A stretch of 47,783 nt of DNA from Cystobacter ferrugineus. Lineage in GTDB: Bacteria > Myxococcota > Myxococcia > Myxococcales > Myxococcaceae. This document shows, one piece after another, positions 36,814 through 46,092 of this stretch. Under the pieces are notes generated by a model, which saw nothing but the letters and a program-made list of their open reading frames with translations, was not told the origin of the DNA and searched no databases. A program made the translations under genes and the position numbers. The first letter of the stretch is position 1; every line of letters begins with the position of its first letter. Where the stretch lies: positions 380 through 48,162 of the forward strand of contig NZ_MPIN01000020.1 in assembly GCF_001887355.1 (NCBI RefSeq), read 5' to 3'.

Positions 36814-36881
36814 TTGGCGAGAGCGCGCCTCGCCACTCCCCGCGCGGGAACGGCACGTGAGGCGGGAATCAGAAGGACCCC

Positions 36882-37697
36882 GTGCGGCCACTCAAGATCT
36901 GCGTTCTCGACATGAACGCGGGACATCGCAACAACTCGATTCGAACGCTCACGCGTCTGCTCGTGCGGTTCCTGGAGCAGCTCCGGGCAGCCCATCCAGG
37001 GCTGTCCTGCACGTACGAGCTCGTGAGCTTGAGAGAGGGGGCGTCCATCCCGCGGGACGCTTCCTTCTACGTGTCGTCGGGTGGCCCAGGGTCACCCCTC
37101 GAGGTCGACACGGCTCCCTGGGGCCGGCAGTTTCGCGACCTGCTCGAGACGCTCTGCATGTCGCCGGACGACGGACCACGCCTCTTTGGAATCTGCTACT
37201 CGTTCGAGTGCATCGTGCACAGCCTGGGCCTGGGCCGTGTCCAGCGAACCACGCGTTCGGAGCGAGGCGTGCACCTGATGAACCTGACGGCTCAATCGCG
37301 CCACCCGCTGGTGACGCCCCTGTCGCCGCGGTTTCCAGTGTTCGAGATCCGCGACTGGGCAATCGATGGGGACTTGCGTTCGTCCTATGGCTCGCTCCCC
37401 GTCGCAACGCTGGCACGTCACGCCGAGACGGGCGTCGTGGAGGCGTTGGCGATTGGCACGGTGATCGAAGCCGTGCAATTTCATCCGGAGGCGGATCCGG
37501 GTGAGATCCGGACATGGTTGCGCGAGTCGGAGCAGGAGCAATGGCTCACGCGGCAGTACGGTGCTCATGGGTATGGCAGGATGATCGACGTCGCCGCGAA
37601 CGACGATCTCGAGCGCACTTTTCGCATGGTCCCGGATTGGCTGCGGCGTGCCTACGATTCCTGGGTCTGGCGTCAAGGTCAGTCACCCCGTGTCTGA
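36882..37697 (+). CDS. Stand-alone class I glutamine amidotransferase
   Basis: 271 residues, GTG start (MRPLKICVLDMNAGH) behind AGAAGGA. Oxyanion segment VSSGGPGSP, nucleophile Cys105 in FGICYSFECI, and the His201-Glu203 pair in VQFHPEAD form a complete triad, so it should release ammonia from glutamine. The usual GICxGHQ is GICYSFE here, off the standard GuaA/CarA/TrpG pattern. No synthase domain is attached. Its last eight bases overlap the GTG of the PGM1-like ligase, so the two are probably co-translated and may work together. Confidence 0.86.
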   Translation: MRPLKICVLDMNAGHRNNSIRTLTRLLVRFLEQLRAAHPGLSCTYELVSLREGASIPRDASFYVSSGGPGSPLEVDTAPWGRQFRDLLETLCMSPDDGPRLFGICYSFECIVHSLGLGRVQRTTRSERGVHLMNLTAQSRHPLVTPLSPRFPVFEIRDWAIDGDLRSSYGSLPVATLARHAETGVVEALAIGTVIEAVQFHPEADPGEIRTWLRESEQEQWLTRQYGAHGYGRMIDVAANDDLERTFRMVPDWLRRAYDSWVWRQGQSPRV

Positions 37698-39147
37698 GCA
37701 TGTCAATCACATGCCGATATGCGAACTTGAAGACGTGAGCATGGATATGCATTCGGGGATCAGGGAACTCGCGCAGCGAATGGAGCTCGAGCCGCGGCTC
37801 GCTCCCTACCGGGAACTGGCGTGGGACGAAGGGTCGCGCGACTGGCCGGTTCTGCACCTGGAGGATCTCTCGGGCATGCCGTTCATGACGAGGATCCCAG
37901 GAGTGGAGAAGTACCAGCACCGGGCACGGGTGCGCGCGCGGACGGGTGACTTTGTCGCGGCCACGACGGCCGTGACTCCTGGCTACGAGGAATACTGCCG
38001 GGAGCGGCTGGGACTCGGCGCGCCTGAGTTCGTGATGGCGGAACCGGTCGGCCATCCCCTGGCGGTGGCGCGGGCCTGTCAGCAGGGCGCTGCATTCCAT
38101 CGCCTGACGGCGGTGGCGCGAGCGGCGGGCGGCCTGACCGTGCATCCGTACATGGGAATCGAGGACGCCTGGAGTCTGGCCCGGAAGATCGCCGATGCCT
38201 CGAAAGTCCCCGTGCGGGTCCTGGCGCCTCCTCCGCCAGTGACCTGGCTCGCCAATGACAAGGCGTTGTTTTCGGAGTTGGTCGCCAGCGTGCTCGGCGA
38301 GAAGTTCCTCGTCGAGACCTACCGGGCCCGCGACGCCGAGACGCTCGCCACGAAGCTCCTCGCCCTGGCTCGACGGCACGAGCGCGTGGGCCTCAAGCGC
38401 ACGCGAAGTGCGTCCTCCATGGGCAATGAGGTCCACACCACCGCCGCGGTGCGCGCCTCGGGGCCCGCCGCGGCCCGAGCCCTCGTCGATGCCTTCTTGA
38501 AGCGCACCGAGTGGCAGGGGGACGAGGACATCCTGGTCGTTGCCTGGCTGGAGACCGACGTCGCACCATCGGCGCAACTCTGGATTCCACCCATCTCCTC
38601 CGGTCCGCCTCGTCTCAAGGGCATCTACGAGCAGATCCTCACCGGCCCCGCGAAGGTCTTCGTCGGCAGCCGTCCCTCGACCCTGCCCGCTCGCGTCAAC
38701 GAGGTCTTCGGCCGCGCCTGCCTGCGCCTCGGGGCCGCCCTGCAGTCCCTGGGCTACGTGGGATGCTGCTCCTTTGACGCCTTGGTCCTCGGCGACTGCC
38801 ATGGCGACTTCGATGTCCGCATCAACGAGTGCAATGGCCGCTGGGGCGGGACGTCCACGCCCATGTTCCTGGTGGACCGGTTGTGTGGTGCTCCACGTCC
38901 CGCGTACGTCGCCATGGACCACATCGATCCGGAGATCGCCGGTACACCGTTCCCGGTTGTCCTCTCACGGGTCGGCGAACATCTCTACGATCCCAGCGCC
39001 TGCACCGGCCGCTACATCTTCTACAACGCCGGTCCTCTCGAGGATAAAGGCAAGCTCGATGTCATCGCCCTTGGCGCCACTCCCGATGACGCGCAGCGAG
39101 CCCTCGCCGACGTTGGCCCGCTCCTTCGTGCCTCCTCGCGAGGCTGA
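37690..39147 (+). CDS. PGM1-like ATP-grasp peptide ligase
   Basis: About 485 residues from GTG 37690 (overlap GTGTCTGA with the amidotransferase); ATGs at 37711 and 37741 are alternatives. An N-terminal pre-ATP-grasp-like region (PFMTRIPGVEKYQHRARVRA) is followed by a grasp core with VGLKRTRSASSMGNEV and the C-terminal metal motif INECNGRWGGTSTPMFLVDR, a mark of the PGM1 group that attaches a non-standard amino acid to the N terminus of a peptide in pheganomycin synthesis. Third ATP-grasp of the cluster and of a different type from the other two. Convergent with the MATE gene. Confidence 0.82.
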   Translation: MSEHVNHMPICELEDVSMDMHSGIRELAQRMELEPRLAPYRELAWDEGSRDWPVLHLEDLSGMPFMTRIPGVEKYQHRARVRARTGDFVAATTAVTPGYEEYCRERLGLGAPEFVMAEPVGHPLAVARACQQGAAFHRLTAVARAAGGLTVHPYMGIEDAWSLARKIADASKVPVRVLAPPPPVTWLANDKALFSELVASVLGEKFLVETYRARDAETLATKLLALARRHERVGLKRTRSASSMGNEVHTTAAVRASGPAAARALVDAFLKRTEWQGDEDILVVAWLETDVAPSAQLWIPPISSGPPRLKGIYEQILTGPAKVFVGSRPSTLPARVNEVFGRACLRLGAALQSLGYVGCCSFDALVLGDCHGDFDVRINECNGRWGGTSTPMFLVDRLCGAPRPAYVAMDHIDPEIAGTPFPVVLSRVGEHLYDPSACTGRYIFYNAGPLEDKGKLDVIALGATPDDAQRALADVGPLLRASSRG

Positions 39148-39229
39148 GGCAGCCCGAGGTGCCAGCCGTGGGGGCTGACCCACCTGCTCGATTCGGATGA
39201 AGTCTCACGCGGGGAGAGGCCGCCTCTGC

Positions 39230-40609
39230 TCACCCCTCCATGGGCCGGAGCATCCCCGCGCTCTGACGCTCGAAGCGCCACAGGAGCGCGAGCCCCACGA
39301 AGGTGAGACCCGCGCACAGGCCCCACCAGATACCCACCACGCCCAGCTTCAGTCCGAAGCCGAGCCCCAGCGCCACGGGCAGGCCCACCGCGTAGTGCCC
39401 CACCATGTTGGCCAGGAAGGTGAAGCGCGTCTCGCCCGCACCGCGCAGCACGCCCGCCCCCACGCCCTGCACGCCGTCGGACAACTGGAAGACGGCGCAC
39501 ACCATCAGCAAGGGCACCACCAGGGGCCGCACCTCGGGGGGCGTGCCCATGAGGTCCGCCAGTTGCGGAGCGAAGAGGGCGTAGCCCAGTCCACATAGGG
39601 CCATGAAGGCCGCGCCCGAGGCGAACGCCATCATCCCGCTGCGCCGGGCACGCGGCGTATCCCGCGCGCCCACCGCCCAGCCCACCCGCACGCTGCCCGC
39701 GTTGCCGATGCCCAGCGCCATGGAGAAGGAGAGACTGCCGTAGGAGATGGCGATCTGGTGCGCGCTCATGCTCTCCGGGCTCACCCAGCGCGCGAGCACT
39801 CCGGCCAGGGAGAAGACACCCACTTCCGCCGCGACGTGCAGCCCGATGGGCATGCCCACGCGCAGCGCCCGCAGGATGTCCGCTCGCACCGGACGCACCC
39901 AGCCCAACCCTTCCGCGCCTGGCGTCATCCGCACCGCCCTCGCGACGATGGCCCACTGGACGAGCGTCGCCAGCAGGGTGGCGAGCGCCGAGCCCTTCAC
40001 GCCCAGGGCGGGCATCGCGCGCAGGGGTCCGAGGAAGGCGGGCAGCCCCTCGCCGCCAAAGACAAACAGGACGTTGGCCGCGAGGTTGAACAGGTTGCCC
40101 ACCACGGTGGACACCACCAGGATCTGCGGTCGCGCCATTCCCTGGAGGTAGGCCCGCGCGGTGATGAAGAGCAGCACCAGCGGCAGGCTGAACGCGCGCC
40201 AGGTGAGGTAGTCCTGGACCTCGGGTAGTTCCGCGAAGTTCACCCCCACGAGCGGCAGCAGCCGGGGCCCCACCACCAGCGGCACCGCCAGCAGCGTTCC
40301 GACGATCAGCGCCAGGTAGCTGCCCTGCCAGAAGAGCACCCGCGCGCGGGTGATGTTGCGCGCGCCGATGGCCTGGGACACCAGCGGATCCAACCCCATC
40401 ATCAGCCCCATGGCGAAGCTGCTCAGGGCGAAGAAGATGGCGGTGGAGAGCCCCACCGCCGCCAGCGCCTGGGTGCCCGCGCGGCTCACCACCGCCGTGT
40501 CCACGAAGCTCATGAGGTTCTGGCCCGCCTGGGCGATGGCGATGGGCAGGGCGAGCTTCCAGAGTTGCTGGAACTCCTCACGGCGGCTGGGAAGGGAAGC
40601 GGACGTCAT
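39230..40609 (-). CDS. MATE-family efflux transporter
   Basis: 459 residues with twelve hydrophobic segments in two homologous halves, beginning LWKLALPIAIAQAGQNLMSF. Typical MATE signatures: GLMMGLDPLVSQAIGARN, NLFNLAANVLFVFG, and the second-half GAGVLRGAGETRFTFLAN. Sodium- or proton-driven exporter of small cations or drugs. It ends 82 bp from the convergent PGM1-like gene, so it may export the cluster product, though MATE genes are common and this could be coincidence. Confidence 0.9.
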   Translation of the reverse strand: MTSASLPSRREEFQQLWKLALPIAIAQAGQNLMSFVDTAVVSRAGTQALAAVGLSTAIFFALSSFAMGLMMGLDPLVSQAIGARNITRARVLFWQGSYLALIVGTLLAVPLVVGPRLLPLVGVNFAELPEVQDYLTWRAFSLPLVLLFITARAYLQGMARPQILVVSTVVGNLFNLAANVLFVFGGEGLPAFLGPLRAMPALGVKGSALATLLATLVQWAIVARAVRMTPGAEGLGWVRPVRADILRALRVGMPIGLHVAAEVGVFSLAGVLARWVSPESMSAHQIAISYGSLSFSMALGIGNAGSVRVGWAVGARDTPRARRSGMMAFASGAAFMALCGLGYALFAPQLADLMGTPPEVRPLVVPLLMVCAVFQLSDGVQGVGAGVLRGAGETRFTFLANMVGHYAVGLPVALGLGFGLKLGVVGIWWGLCAGLTFVGLALLWRFERQSAGMLRPMEG

Positions 40610-40863
40610 GGCAGCGGGGCTCTTATCACGCTCAGTCCGCCCGGCGCACGCTCCCCGTCCTCAGATACCGTGGGAGGCCGAGGCGCGTACGCGGGGGGGA
40701 CGCGCCAGTCACTGTGGGCGTTGCGTGAGCAGTACCGTGCGTTCATCTCGGCGTTCCGAGAGGCGGCTGCTCGCTGGGTGTCGTCTTGCGGTGACCCTTC
40801 GGTTCTTCCGAAAATACCGCCGCCCGGGTCGTCCTCGGGCATTCACACGCACGGAGCAGTCTC

Positions 40864-41643
40864 ATGAAGAGGTTGGAGAACAAGGTCGCCGTCATTACCG
40901 GCGGTGGCGGCGGCATTGGCGCGGCGACGGCGAAGCTCTTCCTGCAGGAGGGAGCCCGGGTGCTGATCGTGGGTCGCACCGAGGAGAAGCTCCGCAAGAC
41001 GCTCCAGGAGCTCAACCACGAGAACCTCGGCTACGCGGTCGCGGACGTGTCGAAAGTCGAGGACACGCAGCGCTATATCCAGCAGGCGGCGGAGCGCTTC
41101 GGCGGCGTCGACGTGCTGGTGGGCAACGCGGGCGCCGAGGGTCCCTACAAGCCCCTGGACGAGCATTCCGTGGAGGACTTCGACGAGGTGATGGCCGTCA
41201 ACGTGCGCGGCTGCTGGTTGGCCGTCAAATACGCGTTCCCCGAGATGCGCAAGCGCGGGGGCGGGAGCATCGTCCTCACCTCCTCGGTCATGGGGATGGT
41301 CGCGTTTCCGTCCAACTCGGCGTACACCGCCGCCAAACACGCGGTGGTGGGCCTGGCGCGCTCGCTGGCGCACGACGGCGCGCCGTTCAACATCCGGGTG
41401 AACGCGGTGTGCCCGGGCGTCATCGACAACGACATGACGGCGGGCATCCACACGCGGCTCGCGCCCGGCAACGAGGACGTGGTGAAGAGCCGGATGGCCC
41501 AGCGAATCCCGATGCAGCGCTACGGGACGAACGAGGAGATCGCCCGCCTGAACCTCTTCCTCGCCAGTGACGACAGCAGCTACAGCACGGGCGGGGTGTT
41601 CGTGTCGGACGGCGGCATGACGGCTGGCATCCGAGGCCGGTGA
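40864..41643 (+). CDS. Short-chain dehydrogenase/reductase
   Basis: 259 residues, GGAG site seven bases before ATG. Cofactor motif TGGGGGIG (12-19), NAGAEG, Ser in LTSSVMG and Tyr154/Lys158 in SAYTAAKHAVVG, then PGVIDNDM. NAD(P)-dependent oxidoreductase of the classical type; FabG-like or a cyclohexanol/glucose dehydrogenase-type enzyme. Divergent from MATE, 254 bp apart. Substrate not predictable. Confidence 0.87.
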   Translation: MKRLENKVAVITGGGGGIGAATAKLFLQEGARVLIVGRTEEKLRKTLQELNHENLGYAVADVSKVEDTQRYIQQAAERFGGVDVLVGNAGAEGPYKPLDEHSVEDFDEVMAVNVRGCWLAVKYAFPEMRKRGGGSIVLTSSVMGMVAFPSNSAYTAAKHAVVGLARSLAHDGAPFNIRVNAVCPGVIDNDMTAGIHTRLAPGNEDVVKSRMAQRIPMQRYGTNEEIARLNLFLASDDSSYSTGGVFVSDGGMTAGIRGR

Positions 41644-41680
41644 ACCACTCCAGAGCCGGAGCCTGAGCCCCGGAGCGCGC

Positions 41681-41738
41681 AGCAGCTATCAAAGAACTCG
41701 TGCCGACACCTCGCGCCCTACGAGTCGTTGACACCTCT
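41681..41738. repeat. Direct repeat copy A
   Basis: The 25-bp core GAACTCGTGCCGACACCTCG plus CGCCC at 41694-41718 is identical to copy B at 42704-42728; surrounding sequence is also similar over about 58 bp. The two lie in the same orientation 1010 bp apart, bracketing the pilin gene. No gene or known element explains it. Confidence 0.7.
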
Positions 41739-41839
41739 CCAGAGACCTCAAAACAGAAGGGACATCTGGAGGGGGGTCCAGATGTCCTTGGGGCTGTGCG
41801 AACTGATTGACCTGGGTCAGACCCGTGCTCGGACGGGCA

Positions 41840-42478
41840 TCAGAAGTCGCAGATTTCGTCGTCGTAGGAGAGGTACGGCTCGCCGGCGACGCTCTGGGTC
41901 TCACTGTTGCCGCAGTAGGCGTGGATCGTGGTGGCGTCCTTGGTCGAGATCCACCAGGTGTCGTTGCTCATGGACTCGTTGTCGATGTTGCCAGTGGCCA
42001 GGCCGGAGATGTTGCAGCCGCTCCCCGTGCAGCCGTTGAGGCCGGGCATGCCCGGGTTCGCGCCCTCGCCCGCGTACGTGATCCCGGTCGGCTCGACGGG
42101 ATCGGGCCTCAGGGCGCCCGGGAACTCCGCCACGTCGACGGTGATGCAGTTGGCGTTCGGGGGATCGATGACGCCCGACGCCTGGCGGGTGATGCAGGTG
42201 ATGGCGTTCGCGAAGTAGTAGGCGTAGCGGTTGCCCCGCTCGGGCAGGAAGCCCACCTCATGCACGCTCTCCGAGTACCTGCCGTACTCCTCGTGGTAGG
42301 CGCGCTGTGCGGAGAACCAGGTCTTCAGGTTGGCCTTGGCCTCGGCCTGCTTGGAGAGGGTCTGGCGCTTGAGGAAGTTCGGGATGGCGATGACGGCGAG
42401 GAGGCTGAGCATGGCCACCACGATCATGAACTCGATGATCGTGAAGCCTCGGTGCTTGCGAATGTTGGGACGGTGCAT
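41840..42478 (-). CDS. Type IV pilin-like protein
   Basis: 212 residues with a class III leader: MHRPNIRKHRG then FTIIEFMIVVAMLSLLAV, cleavage after Gly11, mature Phe1 and Glu5 (Glu16 of the precursor) as in PilA. The long hydrophobic helix is followed by a globular domain with cysteines in CITRQA, NCITVD and GCTGSGCNIS, and Cys residues near the end (YCGNSE, DEICDF), likely disulfides. Start is preceded by AAGGA. No pilB/C/T/M-Q genes are near, so it is an orphan pilin or minor pseudopilin. It is bracketed by the 25-bp repeat. Confidence 0.9.
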   Translation of the reverse strand: MHRPNIRKHRGFTIIEFMIVVAMLSLLAVIAIPNFLKRQTLSKQAEAKANLKTWFSAQRAYHEEYGRYSESVHEVGFLPERGNRYAYYFANAITCITRQASGVIDPPNANCITVDVAEFPGALRPDPVEPTGITYAGEGANPGMPGLNGCTGSGCNISGLATGNIDNESMSNDTWWISTKDATTIHAYCGNSETQSVAGEPYLSYDDEICDF

Positions 42479-42912
42479 GGGGTTCCTTTCCGGGAATGAC
42501 AGGGGAGTGCCGTGCGGTCATCGACCGCATCGCTTCAAGGGGATCTGACGGGCCTCCCAGCACGAGCCATGCCAGGGCTGGCGGACGGCCAAGCCCTCGG
42601 AATGAGGAGCAAAGCCCGCTGGGTGGGGGCGGAGAGTGACACTATTCGGCAGTCAACGACGAATTGGGTCACTCCTGCCTCCCTTGCCGGAGCAAGCATC
42701 AAGGAACTCGTGCCGACACCTCGCGCCCCACGCGTTGTTTGACCTCTTCCACGGAGCGTCATTGCGCGGTGTGTCGGTGGCACAGTGAACACATCATCCC
42801 TCCAGAAATACGGCTGGGAGGAGGGGAGGAAAATCGAGTGATGCGGTTCTCCGTCGATCCTTCATGCTGTGCCTGTCAATCACACGCGCTGAACAACTGG
42901 GATTCGGGACTC
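42479..42912. other. 434-bp non-coding gap between pilin and GH2 genes
   Basis: Holds the upstream region of the divergent pilin gene and repeat copy B. The plus frame into the GH2 gene is open across much of it but has no conserved sequence. No promoter pair was convincing, and an ATG at 42841 is an alternative start for the GH2 gene. Confidence 0.6.
42691..42748. repeat. Direct repeat copy B
   Basis: Partner of copy A (41681-41738), with the same 25-bp core at 42704-42728. In forward frame both copies read IKELVPTPRA, so they could be relics of one coding end, but copy B stops almost at once and no start is seen. Placement on both sides of the pilin gene suggests an insertion or duplication boundary. 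Confidence 0.7.
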
Positions 42913-45900
42913 ATGAACGATACGAAGCGGATGGGTAGGAACAGGCCAGGAGTATGGGCTGCCTGGCTGGTGTGCTTGGGATTGGGATGTTCGGTGGTCC
43001 GGTCGCCGCCCCCGCCGGACGAAGAGCCCACGACCCCCGCCCCGGATCAGAACCCCAGCAGGCGCGTGGGTTTTGACAGGGATTGGAAGTTCGCCCTGGT
43101 CAATCCCGAGGGAATCACCGACCCGATCGGTTCCTATGTGAACGCGCACGAGCCGTCCTTCGATGACTCGTCGTGGAGGAAGCTGAATGTTCCTCACGAC
43201 TGGAGCATCGAGCTGGACCCCAGCCCGGGGCCGGGGACTACCAGTGGGACAGGCTTCTTTCAGGGGGGCTTGGGCTGGTACCGGAAGACATTCACCCTGC
43301 CTCCGTCCATGGCGGGAAAGAAGATCTCCATCGAATTCGATGGCGTGTACATGGACTCCTACGTCTATGTGAATGGTGTGCTGGCGGGTCATCACCCCTA
43401 TGGGTACACCGCCTTCAACGTGGACCTGTCCTCCCGGGTGCATACGGATGGGGTGACGCCCAACGTCATCGCCGTGAAGGTCCAGAACCAGCTTCCGAGC
43501 AGCCGGTGGTACTCCGGCAGTGGCATCTACCGGCACGTCCACCTGACGGTGACCGACCCCGTCCACGTGACGCGCTGGGGCACCTTCGTCACCGTCCCGG
43601 ACCTCGAGCAGACGGTGGGGCAGGGCTACGCGAACGTGCACGTGCGGACCGACGTGGTCAACGAGGGCGGCACACCCAAGGACGTGGAGGTCCGCTCCCG
43701 GGTGAAGGACGCCAACGGGAACGTCGTGGCGCAGGCCACGTCACACGCCACCGCGCTGGGCTCGACGCCCCAGCGGCTCACCGCCGACCTCCGGGTCGAG
43801 CACCCCACGCTCTGGTCGATGGCGAATCCCTACCGCTACACCCTGGAAACCATCCTCGTCTCCGAGGGGAAGGAGGTTGACACCACCTCCACCCGCTTCG
43901 GCATGCGCTATTTCCGGCTCGACTCCAACGAGGGCTTCTCGCTCAACGGCGAGTACACGAAGATCCAGGGAGTCGATCTGCACCATGATCTCGGCGCGCT
44001 GGGGGCGGCCGTCAACCGCGACGCCCTGGTGCGGCAGATGACGATCATGAAGAGCATGGGGGTCAACGCCCTCAGGACCTCGCACAACCCGCCCGCTCCC
44101 GAACTGGTCGACATCTGCGAGGAGATGGGCATCGTCATGATGGTGGAGGCCTTCGACTGCTGGAGGACCGGGAAGAACCCGTATGACTACGGGCGCTTCT
44201 TCGATGAGCATAGCGATGCCGACATCAAGGAGATGGTGAACGCCGCCAAGAATTCTCCCGCGGTCATCATGTGGTCCATTGGCAACGAGATTCCGGATTC
44301 GACCTCGGAGGCGGGTCTGGCGATGGCCCAGCGGCTGGTCGATGACATCAAGTCCATCGACACCTCTCGGCCCATCGTCATCGGCTCGGACAAATACCGG
44401 AGCGTGCCTGCTCCGACGTCGCCGGCCGCGCGGATCCTCGGGCTGCTGGATGGCCTGGGCCTGAACTACAACACGGCGAAGTCCGTGGATGGGCTCCGGG
44501 CCGCGTTTCCGGGCAAGTTCCTCTTCGAGTCGGAGTCCTCGTCGGAGACGTCCACCCGAGGCGTGTACCAGGACCCCCACCTGCTGAACACCGGTGAGAA
44601 CTACACCCCGGGCAAGCGGGGCACGTCCTCCTACGACAACAACCTGGCCTCCTGGACCATGAGCGGGGAGTACGGCCTGAAGAAGGACCGGGACCGGAAG
44701 TTCTTCGCCGGCCAGTTCCTCTGGTCCGGTATCGACTACATCGGCGAGCCGACCCCGTATGACGTCTATCCCGTGAAGGCCTCGTTCTTCGGCGCTGTGG
44801 ACACGGCCGGCTTCCCCAAGGACATGTATTACCTCTTCAAGAGCCAGTGGACCCAGGAGCCCATGGTCCATCTGCTCCCCATGAACTGGACGGACCACGA
44901 GCCGGGCCAGCCCGTGGCCGTCTGGGCCTATGCCAATGTCGACACCGTGGAGCTGTTCCTGAACAGCCAGTCCCTGGGCGAGCGGAAGTTCAGCCACAAG
45001 AAGACCCTGGAGGGCCGGGCGTATCTGGAGACGACCGAGGCCACCGGTGACGACAAGACGTTCACCTCGGGGCCCTTTCCGGGCAGCTACACGAGTCCCA
45101 ATGGCAGTGCGGGCAAGCTGCACCTGTCCTGGAGCGTGCCGTTCGCGCCGGGAGAGCTGGTGGCGGTCGCCAAGAAGGACGGCGTGGAGGTGGCCCGGGA
45201 CGTGCTGCGGACCGCCGGGGCGCCGAACACCTTGAGGCTGACGCCGGACAAGAATGTCATCACCGCGGACGGCAAGTCCCTGGTGTTCGTGACGGTCGAG
45301 GTCGTGGACGCGAATGGGGTGATGGTTCCCAGCGCCGCGAACCTGATCCACTTCCAGGTGACGGGCGGAGCCCTGGTGGGCGCCGACAACGGGCGTCAGG
45401 AGAGCGCGGAGAACTACAAGGCCTCTTCCCGGACGGCCTTCAACGGCAAGGCGCTGGTCATCATCCAGTCCGGCGTCACTCCCGGGCCCATCACCGTCAC
45501 CGCGTCCTCGGACGGGCTGAATCCGGGCTCCATGACGATTGCCTCCGAGGGCGGGAGTGGTTCCGTGGATGGCGCCGCGGTGACGGTGGCAAACGCGGGC
45601 CCGGCCAGGAGCGCGAAGGCCGCGCCGCCAGCGGATTCGGGAACACCCACCGCCGACGCGAGCTTCTCGGGCTCTCCCCAGACGGTGCCCGCGGCGATGC
45701 TCGACGGGAACAAGGCCTCGGGGGGCTGGTCGAACTTCTATGAGAAGGCGGCCACCGCGCTCCTGCCCGCGGTGAGCTCGGCCAATGCATCGGACTGGGT
45801 TTCGCTCAAGTGGCCCCAGGCGCGCTCCCTCGATTCCGTGACGGCCTGGTTCACGACCGGCGCGAAGCACGTGCTGCCCGCCTCTCTCGTGGTCACCTAT

Positions 45901-46092
45901 TGGGACGGCAAGGGCTACGTGCCGGTCTCTCACCTCTCCATCTCCTGGGCGTCTGCGTCGAACCAGCCCACGGTGATCTCCTTCGATCCGGTGCAGACCA
46001 CCGAGCTGCGGCTGGAGATGACGAGCCCCTCTCCAGATTCCGCTGCGGGCTTCCTGCAGATCTCCGAACTCGAGGTGCCGGGGGGCCGCTGA
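42913..46092 (+). CDS. Glycoside hydrolase family 2 lipoprotein (beta-galactosidase-like)
   Basis: 1059 residues from ATG 42913. Lipoprotein signal with lipobox LGLGCS; a proline-rich spacer (PPPPDEEPTTPAPDQ) follows. Domains in order: GH2 sugar-binding (VGFDRDWKFALVNP to IYRHVHLTVTDPVHV), immunoglobulin-like, TIM barrel with acid/base Glu459 in WSIGNEIPD and nucleophile near Glu539 in FLFESES, a DUF4982-like segment (AYANVDTVELFLNSQ), a GH2 C-terminal Ig-like domain and a discoidin-type carbohydrate-binding domain (PAAMLDGNKASGGWSNFY). Likely cell-surface hydrolysis of beta-galactosides or related sugars, fitting a predatory, polymer-degrading lifestyle. Confidence 0.92.
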   Translation: MNDTKRMGRNRPGVWAAWLVCLGLGCSVVRSPPPPDEEPTTPAPDQNPSRRVGFDRDWKFALVNPEGITDPIGSYVNAHEPSFDDSSWRKLNVPHDWSIELDPSPGPGTTSGTGFFQGGLGWYRKTFTLPPSMAGKKISIEFDGVYMDSYVYVNGVLAGHHPYGYTAFNVDLSSRVHTDGVTPNVIAVKVQNQLPSSRWYSGSGIYRHVHLTVTDPVHVTRWGTFVTVPDLEQTVGQGYANVHVRTDVVNEGGTPKDVEVRSRVKDANGNVVAQATSHATALGSTPQRLTADLRVEHPTLWSMANPYRYTLETILVSEGKEVDTTSTRFGMRYFRLDSNEGFSLNGEYTKIQGVDLHHDLGALGAAVNRDALVRQMTIMKSMGVNALRTSHNPPAPELVDICEEMGIVMMVEAFDCWRTGKNPYDYGRFFDEHSDADIKEMVNAAKNSPAVIMWSIGNEIPDSTSEAGLAMAQRLVDDIKSIDTSRPIVIGSDKYRSVPAPTSPAARILGLLDGLGLNYNTAKSVDGLRAAFPGKFLFESESSSETSTRGVYQDPHLLNTGENYTPGKRGTSSYDNNLASWTMSGEYGLKKDRDRKFFAGQFLWSGIDYIGEPTPYDVYPVKASFFGAVDTAGFPKDMYYLFKSQWTQEPMVHLLPMNWTDHEPGQPVAVWAYANVDTVELFLNSQSLGERKFSHKKTLEGRAYLETTEATGDDKTFTSGPFPGSYTSPNGSAGKLHLSWSVPFAPGELVAVAKKDGVEVARDVLRTAGAPNTLRLTPDKNVITADGKSLVFVTVEVVDANGVMVPSAANLIHFQVTGGALVGADNGRQESAENYKASSRTAFNGKALVIIQSGVTPGPITVTASSDGLNPGSMTIASEGGSGSVDGAAVTVANAGPARSAKAAPPADSGTPTADASFSGSPQTVPAAMLDGNKASGGWSNFYEKAATALLPAVSSANASDWVSLKWPQARSLDSVTAWFTTGAKHVLPASLVVTYWDGKGYVPVSHLSISWASASNQPTVISFDPVQTTELRLEMTSPSPDSAAGFLQISELEVPGGR

